From the NCBI GenBank assembly GCA_004298625.1, contig SCSY01000052.1, forward strand, positions 1 to 7,465: a stretch of 7,465 nucleotides of DNA. Direction: 5' to 3'. The translations under genes and the position numbers were made by a program. Below the pieces are notes generated by a model. The model ran no database searches. It was not told where the DNA came from and saw nothing but the letters and a program-made list of their open reading frames with translations. Of this stretch, positions 1 to 5,415 are shown one piece after another. How positions within the stretch are numbered: the first letter of the stretch is position 1; each line of letters begins with the position of its first letter. The DNA comes from Nitrospirota bacterium (GTDB lineage: Bacteria; Nitrospirota; Thermodesulfovibrionia; Thermodesulfovibrionales; UBA1546).

Positions 1-631
1 CACAAGCGCCCAAATGTTCCATAATATCACGTATGCCTTTTTGAACCTTTCCCCTATCATCTGAATTTCGAAGTTTATCAAGCCAACCGGAATGAGAAGC
101 AAAAGCTTTTTGTAAAATATTAGCGTCACAAATCGGTTCTAACTGTGATAACGACTTGGCATTTGCGATCCGTAATTTTAGATCTTTGTATTTAGGAGGA
201 GATGAGCCTGCTTTTTTAAACAGCACATAGCGACTTGCCATTGCAAACTGATCCGCAAGCCTTCTTGCATAGATAAATGATAGGTCAATAAATAACGGAA
301 CGAGAGTATTTGCCTCATAGCTTTCAATCTTTCCTTCATTGTCTGGGTCGTTTATGCCGATGTGTTCTGTCCCAATACGAATATGCTTGTGAAGTTCCTT
401 CAGAGCAAGCGCAAAACGGTACGTCGTCGTCTCAAATGCTCGTATTTCTTCCCATTGGTTACTGTGCAACTGGTTAACTATGCCATGCCCGCTTCGTATC
501 ATCTGGGCCTGCTTCATCAATCGTAATATAGGTAGCCACAAGAGCTTCAGTCCTTGACTATTAATTGCCCAACCATGATTGAGATATCTTGAAGCCTGAA
601 CCGGATTAGCAACGTCTTTAGCAATTTTCAT
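1..631 (-). CDS. Unrecognised protein, 3' end beyond window
   Basis: An open frame of 210 codons runs from an ATG at 631-629 to the left edge without a stop, so the C-terminus is missing. I do not recognise the family. The protein is soluble-looking, with no signal peptide or clear membrane segment, and is rich in amphipathic helices (for example MKQAQMIRSG, FALALKELHKH, LFIDLSFIYARRLADQFAMA). It has few cysteines and no obvious catalytic motif. The ATG is the first usual start after an in-frame stop at 637-635. There is no convincing Shine-Dalgarno sequence in front of it, so initiation may be weak or leaderless. It lies downstream of a 42-bp repeat (671-712) that also sits upstream of the toxin gene, which suggests an accessory location. 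The sustained open frame and protein-like composition make it likely real; the function is unknown. Confidence 0.7.
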   Translation of the reverse strand, partial: MKIAKDVANPVQASRYLNHGWAINSQGLKLLWLPILRLMKQAQMIRSGHGIVNQLHSNQWEEIRAFETTTYRFALALKELHKHIRIGTEHIGINDPDNEGKIESYEANTLVPLFIDLSFIYARRLADQFAMASRYVLFKKAGSSPPKYKDLKLRIANAKSLSQLEPICDANILQKAFASHSGWLDKLRNSDDRGKVQKGIRDIMEHLGAC

Positions 632-670
632 AATCTAAATACGAGTATTTTATGTTAGCAATTATTATCT

Positions 671-712
671 GAACGGTATCATAACTTTGAATGTGGCGTC
701 AATAAAAAATAG
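671..712 (-). repeat. 42-bp direct repeat, copy 1
   Basis: This 42-bp segment matches 1340-1381 at 41 of 42 positions (the single difference is g at 696 versus t at 1365), in the same orientation and 669 bp apart. It lies between the antitoxin stop (743) and the start of the unrecognised gene (631). On the minus strand it begins with CTATTTTTTATTGACG and ends with TATGATACCGTTC. TATGAT (683-678) resembles a sigma-70 -10 box and lies 17 nt after TTTATT, so it could act as a promoter for the gene starting at 631; this is inference. In this copy GCGTCAA/TTGACGC forms an inverted repeat (696-702 with 714-720) around the T-tract, using bases just outside the repeat. Confidence 0.9.
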
Positions 713-742
713 TTTGACGCGTTCTCGGTAGGGACAGAATGA

Positions 743-964
743 TTATAACCTGACAACTTCTACTTCCAATTTTTCTTTGACAGTATGTATGGATTCAAGA
801 AGATTGTCTATCCCATCAAGTACTTTTGCATGAAAATATCTCTCACCGCATTCAGAGCAAACTTCAGCCTCAACATTCTCAACTATATACAACCTCCGAT
901 GAAGCCAATGCTGTCTTTTGACTTTCTTTTTTGTTGTTTGTCCTCCGCAAAATTCACAAATCAT
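743..964 (-). CDS. YgiT/MqsA-type zinc-finger antitoxin (short form)
   Basis: This 73-residue protein carries two CxxC pairs (C3/C6 and C36/C39), the zinc-binding pattern of the MqsA (YgiT) antitoxin N-terminal domain, including the CSECGERY signature around the second pair. It ends after a short helical tail (about residues 46-73) and lacks the C-terminal helix-turn-helix of full MqsA (about 131 residues). It may therefore neutralise its partner without binding DNA itself. It follows the DUF4258 gene by 9 nt. Its ribosome site TAGGAGG (976-970) includes the stop codon of that gene, so translation is probably coupled. YgiT-finger proteins next to DUF4258 proteins are a known predicted toxin-antitoxin arrangement. 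The assignment as antitoxin rests on family and context; activity is not shown. Confidence 0.85.
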   Translation of the reverse strand: MICEFCGGQTTKKKVKRQHWLHRRLYIVENVEAEVCSECGERYFHAKVLDGIDNLLESIHTVKEKLEVEVVRL

Positions 965-969
965 AATTT

Positions 970-976
970 CCTCCTA
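970..976 (-). promoter_or_regulatory. Ribosome binding site fused to toxin stop codon
   Basis: On the minus strand TAGGAGG lies 5 nt before the antitoxin ATG (964). Its first three bases are the TAG stop of the DUF4258 gene (976-974). A ribosome ending on the toxin gene therefore stops on the antitoxin ribosome site. This near-consensus site is much stronger than the one before the toxin gene, which would favour excess antitoxin. Confidence 0.85.
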
Positions 977-1246
977 TAAAGCATAAGCCGTTATAAGAAT
1001 AAGATTGCCATGCTCTTTGAACCTGCATACAATGTGAATGATTCTACCATTCCTTGCAGGGCCCTCAATTCTATATCTCGTTCCACGTATGTCTTCTGTT
1101 AATTTTTTCTCTATTCTTCCTTTAATTATAGCATTTTCAATGTCTCTTCTTTCCAACCCGTCATCCAGCATTTCTTCTTCGGCATGGTCGGAAAGGTAGT
1201 AATCCTTTTCTATAATCTTTTGCCGGATTCTTTGTAATGTTTTCAT
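974..1246 (-). CDS. DUF4258 protein, putative toxin
   Basis: This 90-residue protein fits the DUF4258 family. It has the N-terminal LSDHAEEEM motif (residues 18-26, usual form S-x-H-A), the central DIENAIIKG helix end (about 35-43), the RYRIEG strand (57-62), IIHIVCRF (69-76) and a terminal ILITAYAL strand (83-90). DUF4258 proteins are small and compact and are often paired with YgiT-finger proteins, so they are predicted toxins, probably RNA-targeting by analogy with RelE-like folds. That mechanism is inference. The gene starts with ATG at 1246-1244; only a weak purine stretch (GGGAATAAG) precedes it, in contrast to the strong antitoxin site. Toxin-before-antitoxin order is the reverse of many type II modules but common for MqsRA-like and HigBA-like systems. 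The pair is bracketed by the 42-bp repeats. Confidence 0.8.
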   Translation of the reverse strand: MKTLQRIRQKIIEKDYYLSDHAEEEMLDDGLERRDIENAIIKGRIEKKLTEDIRGTRYRIEGPARNGRIIHIVCRFKEHGNLILITAYAL

Positions 1247-1339
1247 TCAACTTATTCCCAGTGGACAGTTATTAACCGGACAAAAAGATATACGGTCAAT
1301 TGTCAAAACAATCATCCGATACACAACCGGTCATTATAG

Positions 1340-1381
1340 GAACGGTATCATAACTTTGAATGTGTCGTCAATAAAAAATAG
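1340..1381 (-). repeat. 42-bp direct repeat, copy 2
   Basis: This is the second copy of the repeat at 671-712, with one mismatch. It lies between the terminator hairpin of the binding-protein gene and the toxin gene. Its first bases on the minus strand supply the T-tract of that terminator. Its last part holds TATGAT (1352-1347), a possible -10 box about 100 nt upstream of the toxin start, 17 nt after TTTATT. Similarity stops sharply at both ends, so this is a discrete element rather than the edge of a larger duplication. Confidence 0.9.
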
Positions 1382-1393
1382 CTGATCTTCAGC
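1371..1393 (-). terminator. Rho-independent terminator after binding-protein gene
   Basis: On the minus strand, 2 nt after the TAA stop (1397-1395), GCTGA-AGA-TCAGC (1393-1381) forms a perfect 5-bp stem with a 3-nt loop. TATTTTTTAT follows directly, with six T at 1378-1373. The stem is short, so strength may be moderate. The T-tract belongs to the 42-bp repeat. Confidence 0.65.
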
Positions 1394-1394
1394 G

Positions 1395-2963
1395 TTAATG
1401 CGCTATCTCTATCTCCGTTCCCTTATCAATGCTGTATATGAGATATGTCTGATAGTTTTTCACCCAGGGTTGCCTCACTGTATAATCAGTCTTATGCCAG
1501 AAAAATACCCATGCTGCATCATCAACTATCATATTCTCTGCCTTTTCGTAGTACAGGTTCCTTTCTTTTATTGTATTTGCATGCTGTCCTTTTTCTATCA
1601 GGGAATCAACTTCATTGTTAATATATCTTGCCCTGTTCCCCGCAGGCCCTAAATTTGCCGAATGGAACAACGGGAAAAGAAAATTCTCAGGGTCAGGATA
1701 ATCCGCAAACCAGCCAAGCCAGAACATATCGGTTTCGCCTTTGTTGATCGCCTCTTTATATGCGCTCCACTCAAGCTGTTTGATATTAACCTTAATCCCT
1801 GCTTCCTTAAGATATGACTGGATAACCTCAGCTATGTCAACCATCTCAAAATCCGGAGTGATATAAAAATTGACTTCGAGCCCATTCTTATAACCGGCAG
1901 TCCTTATAAGTTCTTTTGCTTTCTGTGGATTGAATTCGTAGAACCCGGGGGCTTCCCATTTCCTAAGCTTGTTAGGCACGGGACCCGAGGCAAGCCTTCC
2001 TCTTTCCTCATAAAAAGTTTCTAAAATCTTCTTCCTGTCAATCGCATAATTTATTGCCTTTCTCAGGATTGGATTATTAAATGGTTTTCTCGAGCAGTTA
2101 AGTCCGAGATAGTATGTGTTTATGCCCTGGATGGATGATATATAATCTTTCCACTTTTTATCCTTTTTAAATCTCGAAAATGCAGAAGCAGGGATCCCTA
2201 TGACGTCGAGATTGCCGAGTTCAAGCTCTGTTATTGCAGTCAGGTCTTCAGGAATTATTTTATAAACTATGCCCTTGATTTTCGGCAGCTCATCAAAATA
2301 ACTGCTTCTTGCATCGAGTTGCAGCTCCCTGTTCTGAAGCCAGTGCTTCAGGACAAAAGGGCCTGTTCCCACTGGATGGGACGAAAAATCCGCGCCCCAT
2401 TTTTTCACTTCTTCCTCAGGAACAACATATGCTGCGGTCATTGTCAGGAGATTCAGAAACGGGGAAAAGGGCTTATCGAGTGCTATCTCAAGGGCGTAGT
2501 CATTTATGACTTTTATCCCCGGAACGTCTTTTATTTTTCCCTTCATGAATTCACGGGCGCCTTTAATCTTGTCGAATACCCATGTATTCGGAGACCTTCC
2601 TTCCGGACTCAGAACCCTCTCGAAAGAATATTTGAAGTCTTTTGCCTTGACCTCCTTACCGTTCGAGAACGTCACGCCTTTTTTCAGGTCGAACCTGTAG
2701 ACAAGCCCGTTTTTCGAGATATTCCATCTGGATGATATGTCAGGGATAATATTCAAGTCTGTATCCATCTTTACGAGCCCGTTAAAAAGCTTTGCCGAGA
2801 TGGATCCCCCCGCTACGTCAACAATGAGGGCGGGGTCAAGTGTTGTGGGGTTTGCGTTCAGGCGGTAGTGGATATATCCCTGAACGCGGTTCCGGGAGGA
2901 ACAGGAAAAAATGAGCGATAACAGGCAAATTGCAGATAACAGTTTTTTGCCGGGATGCCTCAC
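1395..2963 (-). CDS. Peptide/nickel-type ABC transporter substrate-binding lipoprotein (SBP family 5)
   Basis: This 522-residue protein is a family 5 extracytoplasmic solute-binding protein (DppA/OppA/NikA type), which delivers oligopeptides or related ligands to an ABC importer. It begins with a lipoprotein signal: KK at 6-7, a hydrophobic stretch and C21 in LIFSC as the likely lipidation site (Phe at -2 is unusual). Ser at +2 and +3 would not retain it in the inner membrane under enterobacterial rules. Family hallmarks follow: LNANPTTLDP (34-43), FSNGKEVKAKDF (99-110), VGTGPFVLKHW (198-208), FNNPILRKAINYAIDR (294-309) and WFADYPDPENFLFPLF (417-432). Length is typical. The start is GTG at 2963-2961, 2 nt after the upstream stop, with no separate ribosome site, so translation is probably coupled to the CsgG-like gene. 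No permease or ATPase is adjacent; dppB/dppC lie about 2.5 kb upstream in another unit. The substrate cannot be read from the sequence. Confidence 0.93.
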   Translation of the reverse strand: MRHPGKKLLSAICLLSLIFSCSSRNRVQGYIHYRLNANPTTLDPALIVDVAGGSISAKLFNGLVKMDTDLNIIPDISSRWNISKNGLVYRFDLKKGVTFSNGKEVKAKDFKYSFERVLSPEGRSPNTWVFDKIKGAREFMKGKIKDVPGIKVINDYALEIALDKPFSPFLNLLTMTAAYVVPEEEVKKWGADFSSHPVGTGPFVLKHWLQNRELQLDARSSYFDELPKIKGIVYKIIPEDLTAITELELGNLDVIGIPASAFSRFKKDKKWKDYISSIQGINTYYLGLNCSRKPFNNPILRKAINYAIDRKKILETFYEERGRLASGPVPNKLRKWEAPGFYEFNPQKAKELIRTAGYKNGLEVNFYITPDFEMVDIAEVIQSYLKEAGIKVNIKQLEWSAYKEAINKGETDMFWLGWFADYPDPENFLFPLFHSANLGPAGNRARYINNEVDSLIEKGQHANTIKERNLYYEKAENMIVDDAAWVFFWHKTDYTVRQPWVKNYQTYLIYSIDKGTEIEIAH

Positions 2964-2965
2964 AC

Positions 2966-4363
2966 TTATTTGGACTTTAATCTTTCCTTGGCCATTGTTG
3001 CGGCCTTGCTGCCGGGCGATAAGACTGTAGCCTTTTGCCAGTTTTCTTTTGCATTTTCTCTGTCGCCGGATATGTCGGCGTAAACATTCCCGATCTTGTA
3101 AGCCATCAGCGCCTGCAAGTCGTTATCCAGTGTTGCGCTTAATACTTTCTGATAAGAATCTCTTGCGCTTATGTCATATCCGCTGTTGCGCCTGCTATCG
3201 GACTCTAATTTTTTTGCGAGGTCATAATACATGTCGCCTTTGAATATATGCGCCTCTAAATACATGGGCCTCAACTGGAAAGTCCTTTTCAGGAATTTTT
3301 CAGTATGTGGGAGTTGGCCGGCTGCATAATACGCCTTTGCATAAGAAAGGTATAGCTCCGGAGAGCGTTTATTCCTTTTAGCAGCATATTTAAGATCCCT
3401 GAGTATATTTTTGAATGCGCGTTTCCATTCGCGATTGTCGCTCTCTCGCATCTGTTTTACTCCCTGACTGGCCTGATCTATCGAGTGCAACTGTGACAGG
3501 GTGCCTGCGTCAGTCGGCAAATAACGTTCACGTTCACGGCCTGCTTTCCTGCTTGGTTTTTCAACCTCTTCCTCTATATCCGGCAGAGCCTCTGGAACAA
3601 GCTCTACTGTGCTCTTTACCAGTTGGCCCACGCTTATTGCCTTATCATCGGTCTCTTTAAGTATCACGGCGTCCGCAGTTTTATCTTTGATGTCTTTAAT
3701 TTCTATAGAGCCTGTTTCTATTGTTTCGATATCAAGCACTTCTCCGGTCTTGGGATGTTTTATAACATTTCCTTCCTTAAATACAATGAAGTGCATGCCG
3801 GTTTTTACGCCTGCGCGCTTGCCGAGGTCTATAAGAACTCCACCGTCCCTTCTCTGGACGATATAACCTTCCAATGGGAAATCCTTGATGATCTTTTCAG
3901 CCATCTTGACAACGAGGTCTTCGAGTTTGAACGCGCTTGTGCTCTTTACATTCTCTGCCGCTATTATGGAACTGCTCTCAACCTCTATGATCCTTGCATT
4001 TACCTCCATCACGTTCTGGAATTTCATGACGGAGCCCGTAATTACTATCTTTGCGCCGAGTATCTTGCCGAGTTTGGCAACGCTGTTTTCATCAACGATG
4101 CCCGAGGCCCCGAGCCTCTGTTCCTCCAATATTTTCTTCAGCAGCATTCTCTCTATAACGTCGAAGCGGCCTTCTTTTACCAGGGCTGTGATGAGCCATT
4201 CCGCTACTATTCTGCCCATGTCGGAGGTCTCATATCCTTCGCCCTGAAGCTGGAAGTCTAAAACCGCAATCTTTGTTTTTTTAAACTCTGCCGAAGCCGA
4301 ATTTAAAAAGATAAGGTTGGCCAGGAATATTGCTATTGTGAGACTAAATATAATCTTTTTCAT
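2966..4363 (-). CDS. CsgG-family secreted protein with C-terminal TPR region
   Basis: This 465-residue exported protein has a signal peptide (KK at 2-3, hydrophobic core, probable cleavage after ASA at 25) and no lipobox, unlike the CsgG lipoprotein itself. Residues about 29-160 match the CsgG/FlgO-like domain: KIAVLDFQ, a GRIVAEWLITAL helix, FDVIERMLLKKILEEQRLG, LGAKIVITGSV and NARIIEVESSSIIAAENV. Residues about 163-255 look like a second small beta domain (GGVLIDLGKRAGVKTGMHFIVFKEG). A charged linker (about 260-290) leads to TPR-like helices (about 315-465, e.g. SPELYLSYAKAYYAAGQLPHTEKFLKR). A longer start at 4411 is open but lies at the predicted transcription start. ATG 4363 has the right signal peptide and a purine-rich GAGGGGGGG upstream, so I prefer it. 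Likely a periplasmic or outer-membrane-associated scaffold; formation of a curli-type pore is not supported. It is directly followed by the binding-protein gene. Confidence 0.85.
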   Translation of the reverse strand: MKKIIFSLTIAIFLANLIFLNSASAEFKKTKIAVLDFQLQGEGYETSDMGRIVAEWLITALVKEGRFDVIERMLLKKILEEQRLGASGIVDENSVAKLGKILGAKIVITGSVMKFQNVMEVNARIIEVESSSIIAAENVKSTSAFKLEDLVVKMAEKIIKDFPLEGYIVQRRDGGVLIDLGKRAGVKTGMHFIVFKEGNVIKHPKTGEVLDIETIETGSIEIKDIKDKTADAVILKETDDKAISVGQLVKSTVELVPEALPDIEEEVEKPSRKAGRERERYLPTDAGTLSQLHSIDQASQGVKQMRESDNREWKRAFKNILRDLKYAAKRNKRSPELYLSYAKAYYAAGQLPHTEKFLKRTFQLRPMYLEAHIFKGDMYYDLAKKLESDSRRNSGYDISARDSYQKVLSATLDNDLQALMAYKIGNVYADISGDRENAKENWQKATVLSPGSKAATMAKERLKSK

Positions 4364-4420
4364 AAGAATTGTTTCCCCCCCTCTATAAATAAATTGCCGT
4401 ATTAGCCGCATAGGTTTTAT

Positions 4421-4448
4421 ATAATATCATCTTTTACCCTAAAAGCAA
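4421..4448 (-). promoter_or_regulatory. Candidate sigma-70 promoter for the CsgG-like operon
   Basis: On the minus strand, TTGCTT (4448-4443) and TATTAT (4426-4421, five of six consensus bases) are separated by 16 nt. Transcription would start near 4414, giving a leader of about 50 nt before the ATG at 4363. The -35 box is weak (three of six). The promoter lies just downstream of the yacG stop (4452), so the CsgG-like gene need not depend on yacG transcription. Confidence 0.45.
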
Positions 4449-4451
4449 CAG

Positions 4452-4619
4452 CTACCCATCATCCTTTTCTTTTTCCTTTGTTTTCTCGTCCGGGATCCTG
4501 TATTCTTCCGACGCCCATTTGCCGAGGTCAATAAGTTTGCACCTTTCGGAGCAGAAAGGCCGCCATTTGTTCTCTTCCCAGGTGGTTGTTTTTTTACATA
4601 TCGGACATATAATTCTCAT
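4452..4619 (-). CDS. yacG: DNA gyrase inhibitor YacG
   Basis: This 55-residue zinc protein carries the YacG pattern in full: C5-x2-C8, then C23-x3-C27 within WRPFCSERCK (19-28), followed by DLGKWASEEYRIP (30-42). In E. coli YacG (65 residues) binds one zinc and the GyrB subunit, blocking DNA binding by gyrase. The C-terminal tail is short, lysine- and glutamate-rich and probably disordered. The start is taken as ATG 4619-4617, preceded by GAGGGG. An upstream in-frame TTG at 4676 would add 19 residues with no family match and no ribosome site. The gene is divergent from the dksA-like gene. It lacks the coaE and pilin-peptidase neighbours seen in enterobacteria, which is common outside that group. 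Confidence 0.93.
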   Translation of the reverse strand: MRIICPICKKTTTWEENKWRPFCSERCKLIDLGKWASEEYRIPDEKTKEKEKDDG

Positions 4620-4752
4620 GTTGAGTTTACCCCTCGCTGATTTTATATTCTCCTTGAAAAGGGATGATATTTGCAAGATTTTTTTTATAACTGCACCAGC
4701 AGGGTTGACTAAGTAATATTATTTCTGTTAGGTTGTAAGATACTAAATTTTT

Positions 4753-4766
4753 TCGGACTCGTCCGA
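4753..4766. promoter_or_regulatory. 14-bp palindrome upstream of the dksA-like gene
   Basis: TCGGAC-TC-GTCCGA is a perfect 6-bp inverted repeat with a 2-nt centre, ending 26 nt before the ATG at 4793. The spacing suits a dimeric regulator operator better than an RNA hairpin, since a 2-nt loop is unfavourable. A TTGACT at 4705-4710 is a possible -35 box, but no good -10 is seen at the right distance. The function is a guess. Confidence 0.35.
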
Positions 4767-4792
4767 TTTGCCGAAGAGAAAGGGAGTTATTT

Positions 4793-5338
4793 ATGACGAA
4801 GAAGAAAACTGCAGGGACTTCAACAAAGGCGGGGAAGGCTCAGAGGAGCAAGCCGGCCCGTTTATCAAAACCTGCGAGACGGCCTGAGGGTAAAAAAACC
4901 ACCCCGGAGAAGGCGGCTAAGAAACCTCCGGCAGTAATAAAGCCTGTTGCAAAAAAGAAAAAGCCCGGGGCGCTTACATACAGAGACAAAAAATTGCAGG
5001 AGATTAAAAAGAAGCTACTCGGCCAGAAGGAGGCATTGCTTGCAGAGGCAGAGGAGGCATTGAACGCCCTGCCGGGACAGACAGTATTTCCTGATATGGG
5101 GGACCAGGCCACTGCGGAGACAGACAGGAATTTTATGCTCAGGCTCCGGAGCAGAGAACAGAAACTGCTCAAAAAAATTGAAGACGCTGTCGAGAGGATT
5201 GACTGCAATACTTTCGGGATATGCGATGACTGTGGAGAAGCGATAGATATAAGAAGGCTTGTGGCAAGGCCCGTAACCACGCTTTGTATAGAGTGCAAGA
5301 CCCAGCAGGAAGAAGAAGAAAAATTAAGGGAAACATAA
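4793..5338 (+). CDS. DksA/TraR-family RNA polymerase-binding regulator with basic N-terminal tail
   Basis: This 181-residue protein has a C-terminal DksA module. A coiled-coil hairpin (about 62-136) has DMGDQA at its tip (101-106), matching the DxxDxA motif that DksA inserts into the RNA polymerase secondary channel. A four-cysteine zinc finger follows (C144, C147, C165, C168), with FGICDDCGEAIDIRRLVARP closely like E. coli DksA. DksA proteins modify open-complex stability, often with ppGpp. Residues 1-60 form an extra tail rich in Lys, Ala, Pro, Arg and Thr, like histone H1 or other nucleic-acid-binding tails, and absent from E. coli DksA (151 residues). The ribosome site AGGGAG (4781-4786) lies 6 nt before the ATG. 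It is the only plus-strand gene, divergent from yacG and convergent with dppC. The family call is firm; equivalence to E. coli dksA is likely but not certain. Confidence 0.93.
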   Translation: MTKKKTAGTSTKAGKAQRSKPARLSKPARRPEGKKTTPEKAAKKPPAVIKPVAKKKKPGALTYRDKKLQEIKKKLLGQKEALLAEAEEALNALPGQTVFPDMGDQATAETDRNFMLRLRSREQKLLKKIEDAVERIDCNTFGICDDCGEAIDIRRLVARPVTTLCIECKTQQEEEEKLRET

Positions 5339-5351
5339 GTAAGGGTCAAAG

Positions 5352-5400
5352 TGTCTCGCCTCAGGCGAGTCGCCGAGGAGACAGAGGGGCAAAGCTTTTT
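5352..5400. terminator. Convergent-gene hairpin and T-tract between dksA-like gene and dppC
   Basis: TGTCT (5352-5356) pairs with AGACA (5379-5383), CCTC (5359-5362) with GAGG (5375-5378) and GGCG (5364-5367) with CGCC (5371-5374) around an AGT loop. That gives 13 bp with a 2-nt and a 1-nt bulge. An alternative CTCGCC-TCA-GGCGAG hairpin (5355-5369) overlaps it. Five T at 5396-5400 follow only 12 nt later, so this is not a textbook terminator on the plus strand, and on the minus strand the T-tract is poor. It fills the short gap where two converging transcripts must end. Confidence 0.5.
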
Positions 5401-5415
5401 ACTCTGATACTGTTT

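Noticed and set aside
696..720. TTGACG plus TATGAT inside the repeat as a promoter
   Set aside because: The two boxes are only 13 nt apart, too close for sigma-70; the pairing of TATGAT with TTTATT at 17 nt is retained instead as a weaker candidate.
671..1381. Integron-type cassette with attC sites
   Set aside because: The repeats lack the GTTRRRY/RYYYAAC core boxes and the imperfect inverted structure of attC, and no integrase is in view.
2319..2735. 138-residue plus-strand open frame opposite the binding-protein gene
   Set aside because: Antisense shadow of conserved SBP5 sequence, with no recognisable domain.
3623..4261. 212-residue plus-strand open frame opposite the CsgG-like gene
   Set aside because: It lies wholly antisense to a well-supported CsgG domain, has no ribosome site and has an odd Tyr/Phe/Cys-rich composition.
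2966..4411. Longer CsgG-like protein starting at 4411
   Set aside because: The extra 16 residues put charged sequence before the signal peptide, and the codon lies at the predicted transcription start with no room for a ribosome site.
4452..4676. yacG starting at TTG 4676
   Set aside because: The 19 added residues lack family similarity; ATG 4619 has a ribosome site and places the first CxxC where YacG expects it.
4840..5349. 169-residue minus-strand open frame opposite the dksA-like gene
   Set aside because: It is the antisense shadow of a clear DksA gene; its composition (Ser- and Leu-rich) mirrors the Lys- and Glu-rich sense codons, and it has no domain.
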